Made by a program: the position numbers and the translations under genes. The notes under the pieces were generated by a model. The model was not told the DNA's origin. It saw only the letters and a program-made list of their open reading frames with translations, and did no database searches. Positions 1 through 5,846 of a stretch of DNA of 7,207 bases are shown here, piece by piece; position 1 is the first letter of the stretch; each line of letters opens with the position of its first letter. The DNA comes from Pirellulaceae bacterium (GTDB lineage: Bacteria > Planctomycetota > Planctomycetia > Pirellulales > Pirellulaceae): positions 1 through 7,207 of the forward strand of contig JASLRF010000613.1 in the NCBI GenBank assembly GCA_030744095.1, read 5' to 3'.

Positions 1-1
1 G

Positions 2-709
2 GTCAGTCTCGATGGCTTGATTTACATCTCGTTGCAAAGCAGCGGCATCGCCAATCAATGGCTGGCGACGGCGGATCGGTCGGAAACCGGCAACAGCGAT
101 GACAAGTTGTCCAAACAAGAAATGCAAGCCTTCGTGGGTGAACAGAAGATCCCCGAGTCATTCTTTCGTAAGACGTTTGATCGCGGCGATGTCGATCGAG
201 ACGGCTTCCTGGAAGGCGAGGAACTGGACAAGGCGTTTCTGGATCCGTCGAACTTCGGCGGCGCTCGTTTCGACGCGGAATCTCCGGCGGACGAGTTCAT
301 CATGGCGCTTCGCGGCGGCGGCCGGGGCGATGTCACGCGCTCCCATCTGCTCTGGAAACACGCCACCAAGCATACCGATCACATTGTTTCACCGCTGATT
401 TCGGACGATCGTATGCTTTTGATCAAAGCGGGCGGGATCGCCTCGATGTTCGAAACGGCAGGTGGCACCGCGATCCGCACGACATCACGAATCCGCAATC
501 CGGGCGACTATTTTGCTTCTCCCATTCGGGGCGACGGAAAGATCTATGTCGCTGGGGAAAACGGCATCGTCGTTGTGCTTCAGGACAGTCCAAGTCTCGA
601 ACTGTTAGCCCGGAACGAGATGGGTGATAGCATCGTAGCCACGCCCGCCATCGCCGATGGATGCCTGTATGTTCGCACGCGTTCCAAGCTGATCTGCGTC
701 GGTCCCTAG
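2..709 (+). CDS. PQQ-like beta-propeller protein with inserted EF-hand domain (5' end missing)
   Basis: The frame is open to the left window edge, so this is the C-terminal 235 residues of a longer protein; the TTG at 17 is not a credible start. The opening residues (DGLIYIS) look like the end of a PQQ-like propeller blade. A calcium-binding segment follows. A degenerate first EF loop is at nt 74-121, with extra residues before a DDKLSKQE core. A textbook second loop is at nt 188-223 (DVDRDGFLEGEE, acidic at positions 1, 3, 5 and 12, Gly at 6). After a short linker containing RGGGRGD, blade-like repeats resume (SPLISDDRMLLIKAGG, ASPIRGDGKIYVAGENG, ATPAIADGCLYVRTRSKL) and end at TAG 707-709. 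The family resembles BamB-like WD40/PQQ proteins but need not bind PQQ. Location is probably cell-surface or periplasmic, though no signal peptide is visible because the N-terminus is missing. The domain call is firm; the biological role is unknown. Confidence 0.85.
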   Translation, partial: VSLDGLIYISLQSSGIANQWLATADRSETGNSDDKLSKQEMQAFVGEQKIPESFFRKTFDRGDVDRDGFLEGEELDKAFLDPSNFGGARFDAESPADEFIMALRGGGRGDVTRSHLLWKHATKHTDHIVSPLISDDRMLLIKAGGIASMFETAGGTAIRTTSRIRNPGDYFASPIRGDGKIYVAGENGIVVVLQDSPSLELLARNEMGDSIVATPAIADGCLYVRTRSKLICVGP

Positions 710-760
710 CAATTTTTGATTTTAGGGTTGAAGAAGAATCGTCGCCTGGCGAGATAGTCG

Positions 761-774
761 TTGATCGCGATCAA
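761..774. repeat. 14-bp perfect palindrome
   Basis: TTGATCGCGATCAA reads identically on both strands. It lies in the convergent spacer, one base before the tandem 35-bp repeats. It could be a protein-binding dyad or part of a repeat cluster. With no loop it is a poor terminator, and no T-run follows on either strand. Confidence 0.5.
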
Positions 775-775
775 T

Positions 776-845
776 ACGTTTAGTTCGCAGAGCGAACCAT
801 GACAATCAGGACGTTTGGTTCGCAGAGCGAACCACGACGATCAGG
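776..845. repeat. Two adjacent 35-bp direct repeats, each containing a short hairpin
   Basis: Unit 1 is 776-810 and unit 2 is 811-845, directly adjacent, with 32 of 35 positions identical (differences at 782/817, 800/835 and 804/839). Each unit carries the inverted repeat GTTCGC-AGA-GCGAAC. In unit 2 the stem extends to 8 bp with a 3-base loop (816-834). In unit 1 the change at 782 breaks one outer pair. A further 6-bp stem with a 9-base loop follows (ATCAGG 840-845 with CCTGAT 855-860). The cluster sits between the stops of two convergent genes, where it could slow or end transcription from both sides, but it lacks the T-run of a standard intrinsic terminator. It may instead be a REP-like dispersed element. 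Confidence 0.75.
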
Positions 846-894
846 CTCGACAATCCTGATTCTTAGTGTTGACAGAGCAACAGCAGGTCGGGGC

Positions 895-2247
895 CTAATG
901 CGATTCTTCTGTTCCGAGTTCATGCGCCAACCGCGGCGGACCTGCTGTGAGTACAAGTGCGGATGCGGCAATCGGAGCAATCAAGAACACGATCAACGCC
1001 GGATCGTACGAACCGAGCCAGTCCGCGGACAGTGCCAGCGGCAACGGTCCCACGGCAGCGCCCAGTATCATAACCGCCATCGCGACACCACGAATTGCAC
1101 CCTGGTGAGCGCGACCATAGTACGTCATCCAGACCACCATCCCGGCACTTCGCAAGATGCTGCCATGTAGGCCAAGCATGGTTGCGTAGACAAGCGCCAA
1201 CACCGTCCAGGGCATGACCATGACGATTCCTACGCTGGTCGCCAAGAGCAGCATGGCGGCAGCCAGCAGATAACGGCTGGGGTAGCGATCAGTCAGCCAG
1301 CCCGCGCCGAGCGCAACGATAGTCGCAATCGCTGCTTGGAATGAGATCAACGCGAGCGCCCAGCCGGCCGAAACACCGCGACTGCCGAGCAATGACACGG
1401 CATGAAAAATCAACCCTGTTCCGACCATGCCGCTGGTCGCAGGAACCGCCAGCAACTTCCAAAACGTGGCATCGCGAAGCACGTCCGCGACCAGCCAGCC
1501 ACGCGGCACCGTGCCTGGTTCCTCTTTTGCCGGAATGTGGCGTGGTGGTAAGTCAGCCGACGCAGGAAGGTGCGGATCGGACGCCGAACCCGGCTCGTCC
1601 CCGTCGGGCAACAACCCCAAGTCCTCGGGACGGTCGCGAATCAGGAACATACTTGGGACCAACAGCACGCCCCACACAAGCGCGGCCAACACCAACCAGC
1701 CCGTCTGCCAACCGAAATGTCCGATCAGCCATCCATTCATCAGTGGAAAAAACATCACGGAAAGGCTACCGCCCAGTCCGGCCAAGGCCGTCGCGAATCC
1801 CCGGCGGCGCTCGAACCACTCGCCCACCAACCAGATCGAAACCAGTGTCAAGGCACCTTGCCCCAGCGAACGGACCAAGCTAAAGCTAAAGTAAAGGCTG
1901 CCCAATCCGGAAGTTAGCGACATGCACACACACGCACCGCCGAGCAGAAGCGCGATGATGGGCAGCAGGCGACGTGCGCCAAGTCGGTCGATCAGACGCC
2001 CCACGTAAGGCAACGAAAGTCCGCTGATGACCGTGGCAAAACCGTAGGCCAACGAGTAATTCGTTTCGGAGATTCCCAGCCCCGCCTGCATGGGATCTTT
2101 GAACGCCGCGACGGAGTACGATTGTCCGGGCGCGGACATAAACTGTGCCGCGGCGGAGATTCCCAACATCGTCCAGCCGGGAAAGAACCGATAACGTCGG
2201 CTGATTCCGCGGGCAAGGGGTGTGATGGCAGCGGAGGCTGAGTTCAT
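895..2247 (-). CDS. MFS transporter, monocarboxylate/oxalate-formate-like
   Basis: A 450-residue membrane protein with 12 hydrophobic segments in two groups of six. They are separated by a hydrophilic loop rich in Pro, Asp and Glu that begins right after RDRPEDLGLLPDG, a tail common after helix 6 in monocarboxylate-porter-type MFS proteins. The loop between helices 2 and 3 has the MFS motif A (GRLIDRLGARR, about residues 83-93), and a weaker copy (GAGWLTDRYPSRY) lies in the second half. It probably moves a small organic anion across the inner membrane in symport with protons; the substrate cannot be read from the sequence. The start chosen is ATG 2245-2247, preceded by GGAA at about 8 bases; an in-frame TTG four codons upstream is less likely. 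It is transcribed divergently from the DUF1501 gene and converges on the propeller gene. The MFS call is secure; the subfamily is tentative. Confidence 0.88.
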   Translation of the reverse strand: MNSASAAITPLARGISRRYRFFPGWTMLGISAAAQFMSAPGQSYSVAAFKDPMQAGLGISETNYSLAYGFATVISGLSLPYVGRLIDRLGARRLLPIIALLLGGACVCMSLTSGLGSLYFSFSLVRSLGQGALTLVSIWLVGEWFERRRGFATALAGLGGSLSVMFFPLMNGWLIGHFGWQTGWLVLAALVWGVLLVPSMFLIRDRPEDLGLLPDGDEPGSASDPHLPASADLPPRHIPAKEEPGTVPRGWLVADVLRDATFWKLLAVPATSGMVGTGLIFHAVSLLGSRGVSAGWALALISFQAAIATIVALGAGWLTDRYPSRYLLAAAMLLLATSVGIVMVMPWTVLALVYATMLGLHGSILRSAGMVVWMTYYGRAHQGAIRGVAMAVMILGAAVGPLPLALSADWLGSYDPALIVFLIAPIAASALVLTAGPPRLAHELGTEESH

Positions 2248-2447
2248 ATGCGATTCCAAACAGAATGACGAGCCGCGAGGATGTGTCAGAGTCCATCGTT
2301 GGACGGGAAACTCTGGCGGCTTGTCAGCACGCAGGTCGCCACGGGGGCAGCTGCCGGGCGGGGAAAGGTTGCCAACCTATCAGAAGGCAGGCGGTCCATC
2401 CAGGCCAGTCGGAACGCGTGTTAACGGTCGATTGGGAAGTGGGCCGG

Positions 2448-2474
2448 GAACGAAGGATAAATGTATATTCGTTC
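2448..2474. promoter_or_regulatory. Inverted repeat, candidate operator
   Basis: GAACGAA (2448-2454) and TTCGTTC (2468-2474) are perfect inverted 7-mers separated by a 13-base AT-rich spacer containing TGTATA. The right arm ends exactly where the predicted -35 box begins. The centre lies roughly 50 bases before the expected transcription start, a position typical of activator sites. The size and dyad symmetry suit a dimeric helix-turn-helix regulator; none is encoded in the window. Confidence 0.4.
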
Positions 2475-2503
2475 TTGGCGCGTTGTGACAGGCGGCCGAT
2501 AAT
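2475..2503 (+). promoter_or_regulatory. Sigma-70-like promoter for the DUF1501 gene
   Basis: TTGGCG (2475-2480, 4 of 6 to consensus) and GATAAT (2498-2503, 5 of 6) are separated by exactly 17 bases. Transcription would start near 2510, giving a leader of about 90 bases before the ATG at 2599. This is the best -35/-10 pair in the intergenic region by eye. Confidence 0.45.
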
Positions 2504-2598
2504 AGTCGCTTGAAGAGATTCGACATCGCAGCCTTGACAGAATCTTGTGGAATTCTGTTCGAAGTCTGATTGCCGTTTCCATCAAGGCCGAGGCACTC

Positions 2599-4020
2599 AT
2601 GCAAAATCGCCAGCCAATTTCCCGTCGAGATATGCTCACGCGGATGGGGGCAGGTATGGGGACGCTTGGTTTAGCCGGCGTGATCGCCACCGCCGAACCG
2701 ACCGCTGCGGCCAGTACGGTTTCGGCCTCGTCGCCCCTGGCTCCCAAGGTGCCCCACTTCGCGCCGCGTGCTAATCGCGTGATTCAGCTCTTCATGCCAG
2801 GTGGCCCATCGCAAATCGACACCTTTGATTACAAGCCGCAGGTCGAAGCGTGCAATGGACAGCGGCCCAAACTGGTCGATCGCAAGTCGCTGCGGAATAC
2901 CAAGGGCGGATTGTTCAAATCACCGTTCGGATTCAAACAGTACGGGCAAACCGGCAAGTGGGTTAGCGACATCTTTCCCCACGTGGCCAAGTGCGTCGAC
3001 GACATCTGCTTTGTTCATTCGATGCACACGAACATCCCCGAACATGCCGGCGCGATTCTTATGATGAACTTGGGGCATCTGCAGCCAAACCGCCCCAGCA
3101 TGGGCTCTTGGCTGACGTACGGTCTGGGGACCGAGAACCAAGATCTACCAGGCTTTGTCGCATTGTCGCCGCAAGCTCAACCGCGTGGAGGGCTGGCGAA
3201 TTGGGGTAACGCCTTCTTGCCCGGTGCCTATGCAGGTTGCTACGTCAACATTGGCGAGATGCACCCCGATCGCGTGGTGCGCGACCTGAAAAACCAATAT
3301 CTTCAGCGGTCGGCCCAACGTCGACAGGCGGACCTGCTGACGGAAATCAACCGGTTGGATTTGGCGCGACAAGAAAGCGACCCGCAGCTGGAAGCCAGCA
3401 TCGAGGCGATGGAATTAGCCTTCCGTATGCAATTCTCCGTCCCCGAGGCGTTCGACCTGAAGCGGGAGACAAAATTGACACTCGACAGTTACGGCGGCAG
3501 CGACTACGCCAAAGGCTGCTTGCTGGCGCGCCGGTTGGTCGAACGTGGCGTACGGATGGTGCAAGTTTCATTATCGATCGATGGCTACGACATCGCTTGG
3601 GACACCGGGCACAACGACATCGCAGGCGGGCACAAGCGATTGGCCGAAGCTTGCGACCAAGGCATCGCCGCGTTGCTGAACGATCTGAAGCAGCGCGGCA
3701 TGCTGGAAGATACGCTCGTGATTTGGGGTGGCGAATTTGGTCGCGCGCCCACTTCTGAAGGTCAGAAAGGTCGCGATCACGACCACTATGGATTCACCAC
3801 CTGGTTGGCCGGTGGCGGCGTCAAACCGGGTTTCAGTTACGGTGCGACGGACGAGTTTGGTCTGACTGCTGTCGAGAATCGCGTTCACGTCCACGATCTG
3901 CACGCGACAATCCTGCATTTGATGGGTCTGGATCACACCAAGTTGACGTATCGCTATTCCGGCCGCGATTTTCGCCTTACCGACGTGCATGGCAACGTGG
4001 TACACGAGATCCTGGCGTGA
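2599..4020 (+). CDS. DUF1501 family protein, Tat-exported, alkaline-phosphatase-like fold
   Basis: A 473-residue protein. ATG 2599 is chosen because GAGG sits 5 bases upstream (2590-2593) and it places a twin-arginine signal at the N-terminus: SRRDML (residues 8-13), a Gly/Ala/Leu hydrophobic stretch to about 30, then Ala-rich residues. Family-typical segments follow in order: FMPGGPSQIDTFDYKP shortly after the signal, VHSMHTNIPEHAG (from residue 139), WGGEFGRAP (376-384), GRDHDHYGFTTWLAGGG (from 391), and HVHDLHATILHLMGLDH (from 430; His430, His432, Asp433 and His435 are possible metal ligands). It ends with the usual SGRDFRLTDVHG tail. Export is probably folded and Tat-dependent. DUF1501 genes in planctomycetes usually pair with a DUF1549/DUF1553 cytochrome-c-like gene; none is adjacent here. 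The upstream neighbour is a divergent transporter, so the gene appears to be transcribed alone. Enzymatic activity is unknown. Its stop lies 12 bases from that of the convergent sulfatase. Confidence 0.92.
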   Translation: MQNRQPISRRDMLTRMGAGMGTLGLAGVIATAEPTAAASTVSASSPLAPKVPHFAPRANRVIQLFMPGGPSQIDTFDYKPQVEACNGQRPKLVDRKSLRNTKGGLFKSPFGFKQYGQTGKWVSDIFPHVAKCVDDICFVHSMHTNIPEHAGAILMMNLGHLQPNRPSMGSWLTYGLGTENQDLPGFVALSPQAQPRGGLANWGNAFLPGAYAGCYVNIGEMHPDRVVRDLKNQYLQRSAQRRQADLLTEINRLDLARQESDPQLEASIEAMELAFRMQFSVPEAFDLKRETKLTLDSYGGSDYAKGCLLARRLVERGVRMVQVSLSIDGYDIAWDTGHNDIAGGHKRLAEACDQGIAALLNDLKQRGMLEDTLVIWGGEFGRAPTSEGQKGRDHDHYGFTTWLAGGGVKPGFSYGATDEFGLTAVENRVHVHDLHATILHLMGLDHTKLTYRYSGRDFRLTDVHGNVVHEILA

Positions 4021-4032
4021 TTGCACTTTTGT

Positions 4033-5511
4033 TCAGCGGGGGCCAGCCGCATTGATCCGCGCAGCACGTCGATCTTCGCCAGGCGTCGTACCTCGGTAGG
4101 AAGACTCCTTGTTGGCGATTCGATCTCCAGTTTCCCGGTGAAACGAGTCCCGCGAAATATCATCGGGCACGCTGTCGCCCGTTTCTTTCACCCACTGGTC
4201 CAGTAACTTGCGAAGTCGTTGCTTCGTCTGGGCGAAGGCTGGATCGGCCGCAAGGTTGTTCAGTTGGTTGGGGTCGTTTCGGTACCGATAAAGCTCTTCG
4301 GCCGGGCGTGGGGCGAGAAAGACGTCGGACTGTGCCTCGTTCAACTCTTTGCGATCTCGCATCGCCAGCAGTTGCCGATGCGAGGCAGATCGCACGGAGT
4401 CGGCTGGTCCCTGCCATGCCTGGTACGGCCGGTTGTTGCGGATGTAGAGAAACCCGTCCGCTCGGACGCTGCGGCCATGGGCTTCGTAGTCGTGCCAGTT
4501 GTGCTCCGAGAATGCATAGCGCCGCACCTGGGCGGAGATGTTCTGCAAAACGGGCTTGAAGCTCACGCCCTGTATCGTCTCGGCAGGCTTGACGCCGGCA
4601 ATGTCGAGAATCGTCGGGGCCAAGTCAATCGCACTGACCAAGCTTGTTGTGACGGCTCCCCGCTTTGGAATTCCGGCCGGCCAATGTGCGACGAGTGCTG
4701 TCTTCATACCCGAGTCGTGCAAACGAGTTTTGGCGCGGGGGAATGGGCGCCCGTTGTCGGCAAGCACGAAGATCAAGGTGTTGTCCAGTTCTTCTTTCGT
4801 CAAAGCTTGCACAACTTTGCCCACGTAGTGATCGAAGCGCGTCACCTCGTTGTAATACGAAGCAAGGTCGTCGCGAGTTTCGGTTTCGTTGGCCAAGAAC
4901 GGCGGAACGACAACCTCTTCGGCGCGATGCTTCGGGCCGTACGTACTCGCGTTCCAATCCTTGTCGCCATCCCAGGCTCGATGAGCGTCGTAGGCAGCGA
5001 ACCAGAAAAAGAATGGTTTGTCTTTGGGACGCTGCTTCACGGTTTGGACCCACTTCCCATGTCCTCCGCGATTGCCTGGCACATTTCCACCGTCAACCAG
5101 ATCGAATGGCTTGTCCTTGCTGTGCGACCCGCCCGGTGTTGACTTCATGTGATGTTTTCCCACGATCGCTGTGTAGTAACCAGCTTCGCGCAGCAACGTT
5201 GGGAACCAAGGTAGTCCCCCATCGATCGCAAGGTGCAGCTCGGCGGCCTTTCCGTTGTTGTGTGGATAACGCCCGGTGATCATGCTCGAGCGGCTCGGAC
5301 TGCAACTGCTTGCCGTCAGATAAGCCTCGTCGAATCGCAGGCCATTCTGTGCCAGGTCGTCGATGTTCGGCGTGCGGGCGGCTTCGTTTCCGTAACAGCC
5401 ATAGTCGTTCCAGCTCACATCGTCCGCAATGAACAGAATGACATTCGGCTGCTCAGCCCGCGCCCCGACGGCCGCCAGGAGCAGCAGTCCAAAGATGGTG
5501 TGTTTCAGCAT
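4033..5511 (-). CDS. Secreted type I sulfatase, N-sulfoglucosamine sulfohydrolase-like
   Basis: A 492-residue sulfatase with a Sec signal peptide (hydrophobic residues 5-15, likely cut after ARA-19). Active-site features are complete: Asp30-Asp31 in FIADD, the formylglycine signature C-S-P-S-R with Cys70 as the residue to be oxidised (codon 5302-5304) and Arg74, followed by SSMITGRYPHNNG, then Gly118-Lys119, His177 in AAYDAHRAW, and Asp252-Asn253 in LADNGRPFPR. Order and spacing, with SSCSPSR, YDAHRAW and DNGxPFPxxKTRLxxxG, resemble mammalian heparan N-sulfatase (SGSH) more than arylsulfatases. The C-terminal PAEELYRYRNDPNQLNNLA segment is common in bacterial sulfatases. It likely removes sulfate from a sulfated sugar outside the cytoplasm and needs a formylglycine-generating enzyme, which is not encoded here. 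ATG 5509-5511 has only weak SD-like GGAAC upstream. It follows DUF971 by 26 bases as the probable last gene of a three-gene unit. The sulfatase call is firm; the substrate is inferred. Confidence 0.93.
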   Translation of the reverse strand: MLKHTIFGLLLLAAVGARAEQPNVILFIADDVSWNDYGCYGNEAARTPNIDDLAQNGLRFDEAYLTASSCSPSRSSMITGRYPHNNGKAAELHLAIDGGLPWFPTLLREAGYYTAIVGKHHMKSTPGGSHSKDKPFDLVDGGNVPGNRGGHGKWVQTVKQRPKDKPFFFWFAAYDAHRAWDGDKDWNASTYGPKHRAEEVVVPPFLANETETRDDLASYYNEVTRFDHYVGKVVQALTKEELDNTLIFVLADNGRPFPRAKTRLHDSGMKTALVAHWPAGIPKRGAVTTSLVSAIDLAPTILDIAGVKPAETIQGVSFKPVLQNISAQVRRYAFSEHNWHDYEAHGRSVRADGFLYIRNNRPYQAWQGPADSVRSASHRQLLAMRDRKELNEAQSDVFLAPRPAEELYRYRNDPNQLNNLAADPAFAQTKQRLRKLLDQWVKETGDSVPDDISRDSFHRETGDRIANKESSYRGTTPGEDRRAARINAAGPR

Positions 5512-5537
5512 TGCTATTGTTCCAGTTCCAAAGTGTG

Positions 5538-5846
5538 TTACACCACTTCACCTAACTCCAGCAGCAGATCAAAGCTGTAGATTCCTGAGTCGTGGCCATC
5601 GCTGATTTCGATTGAATAGGCGTAATTCCCCACGGGCTTCATTCCTTTAATTCGAAGTGGTTGCATTTCCTCTTCGGTCAGGATGGGCAGCATCGTCGGC
5701 GGTTGTTGGCGCTTCTCGCGGCAGGTCGTGCACGGGCACCGATCACGTAACTCGCGAAAGCTGTAACAGCGCTGGAGGCCGTCGCTCCAGTCAATTTGCA
5801 GGTGGGAGGGCTCGACAATCTCCAACTTGGTTGGGTAAGCGTTCAT
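5538..5846 (-). CDS. DUF971 protein (GBBH-like N-terminal zinc domain)
   Basis: A 102-residue single-domain protein. The core LRDRCPCTTC (residues 33-42) gives Cys37, Cys39 and Cys42. The later SDGHDSGIYSFDLL segment gives His85. This Cys3-His set matches the zinc site of the N-terminal domain of gamma-butyrobetaine hydroxylase, from which the family takes its alternative name. The catalytic oxygenase domain is absent, so this is probably not an enzyme on its own; related stand-alone proteins have been linked to iron-sulfur metabolism but their role is unsettled. The ATG (5844-5846) overlaps the TGA of the upstream PLP gene in an ATGA arrangement, so translation of the two is probably coupled. 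The sulfatase follows 26 bases downstream. Location is cytoplasmic, with no signal peptide. Confidence 0.9.
   Translation of the reverse strand: MNAYPTKLEIVEPSHLQIDWSDGLQRCYSFRELRDRCPCTTCREKRQQPPTMLPILTEEEMQPLRIKGMKPVGNYAYSIEISDGHDSGIYSFDLLLELGEVV

Larger units (their letters stand above)
2248..2598. other. Divergent intergenic region (351 bases)
   Basis: This non-coding stretch separates the MFS start on the - strand from the DUF1501 start on the + strand. It holds an inverted repeat (2448-2474) and a promoter (2475-2503), listed separately. It also has a 10-bp palindrome GGCAGCTGCC at 2346-2355 and a small hairpin AGGTT-GCC-AACCT at 2366-2378, both of unknown meaning. No convincing promoter for the MFS gene was found; CTGACA on the - strand at 2284-2289 could be a -35 box but lacks a good -10. 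Open frames here are short and have no recognisable features. Confidence 0.6.

Noticed and set aside
742..752. Terminator hairpin TCGCC/GGCGA after the propeller gene
   Set aside because: The loop would be only 1-3 bases and no T-run follows, so it is too weak to call.
776..845. CRISPR array
   Set aside because: There are only two units, directly adjacent with no spacer between them, and no cas gene is present.
1341..1917. Three overlapping + strand open frames opposite the MFS gene
   Set aside because: The translations are Arg/Pro/Ser-rich without motifs, and the opposite strand encodes a clear 12-helix transporter.
2534..2562. TTGACA at 2534-2539 as the main promoter of the DUF1501 gene
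   Set aside because: The -35 match is perfect, but no acceptable -10 lies 16-18 bases downstream (the bases read GTTCGA or shifts of it). The 2475-2503 pair is better overall.
2545..2598. TTG at 2545 as the DUF1501 start
   Set aside because: It would add 18 residues before the Tat signal and has no SD, whereas ATG 2599 has GAGG at 5 bases and gives a normal twin-arginine N-terminus.
4219..5142. Long + strand open frame (307 codons)
   Set aside because: It lies wholly antisense to the sulfatase, whose motifs are complete, and its own translation shows no recognisable domain; it is a GC-driven shadow frame.
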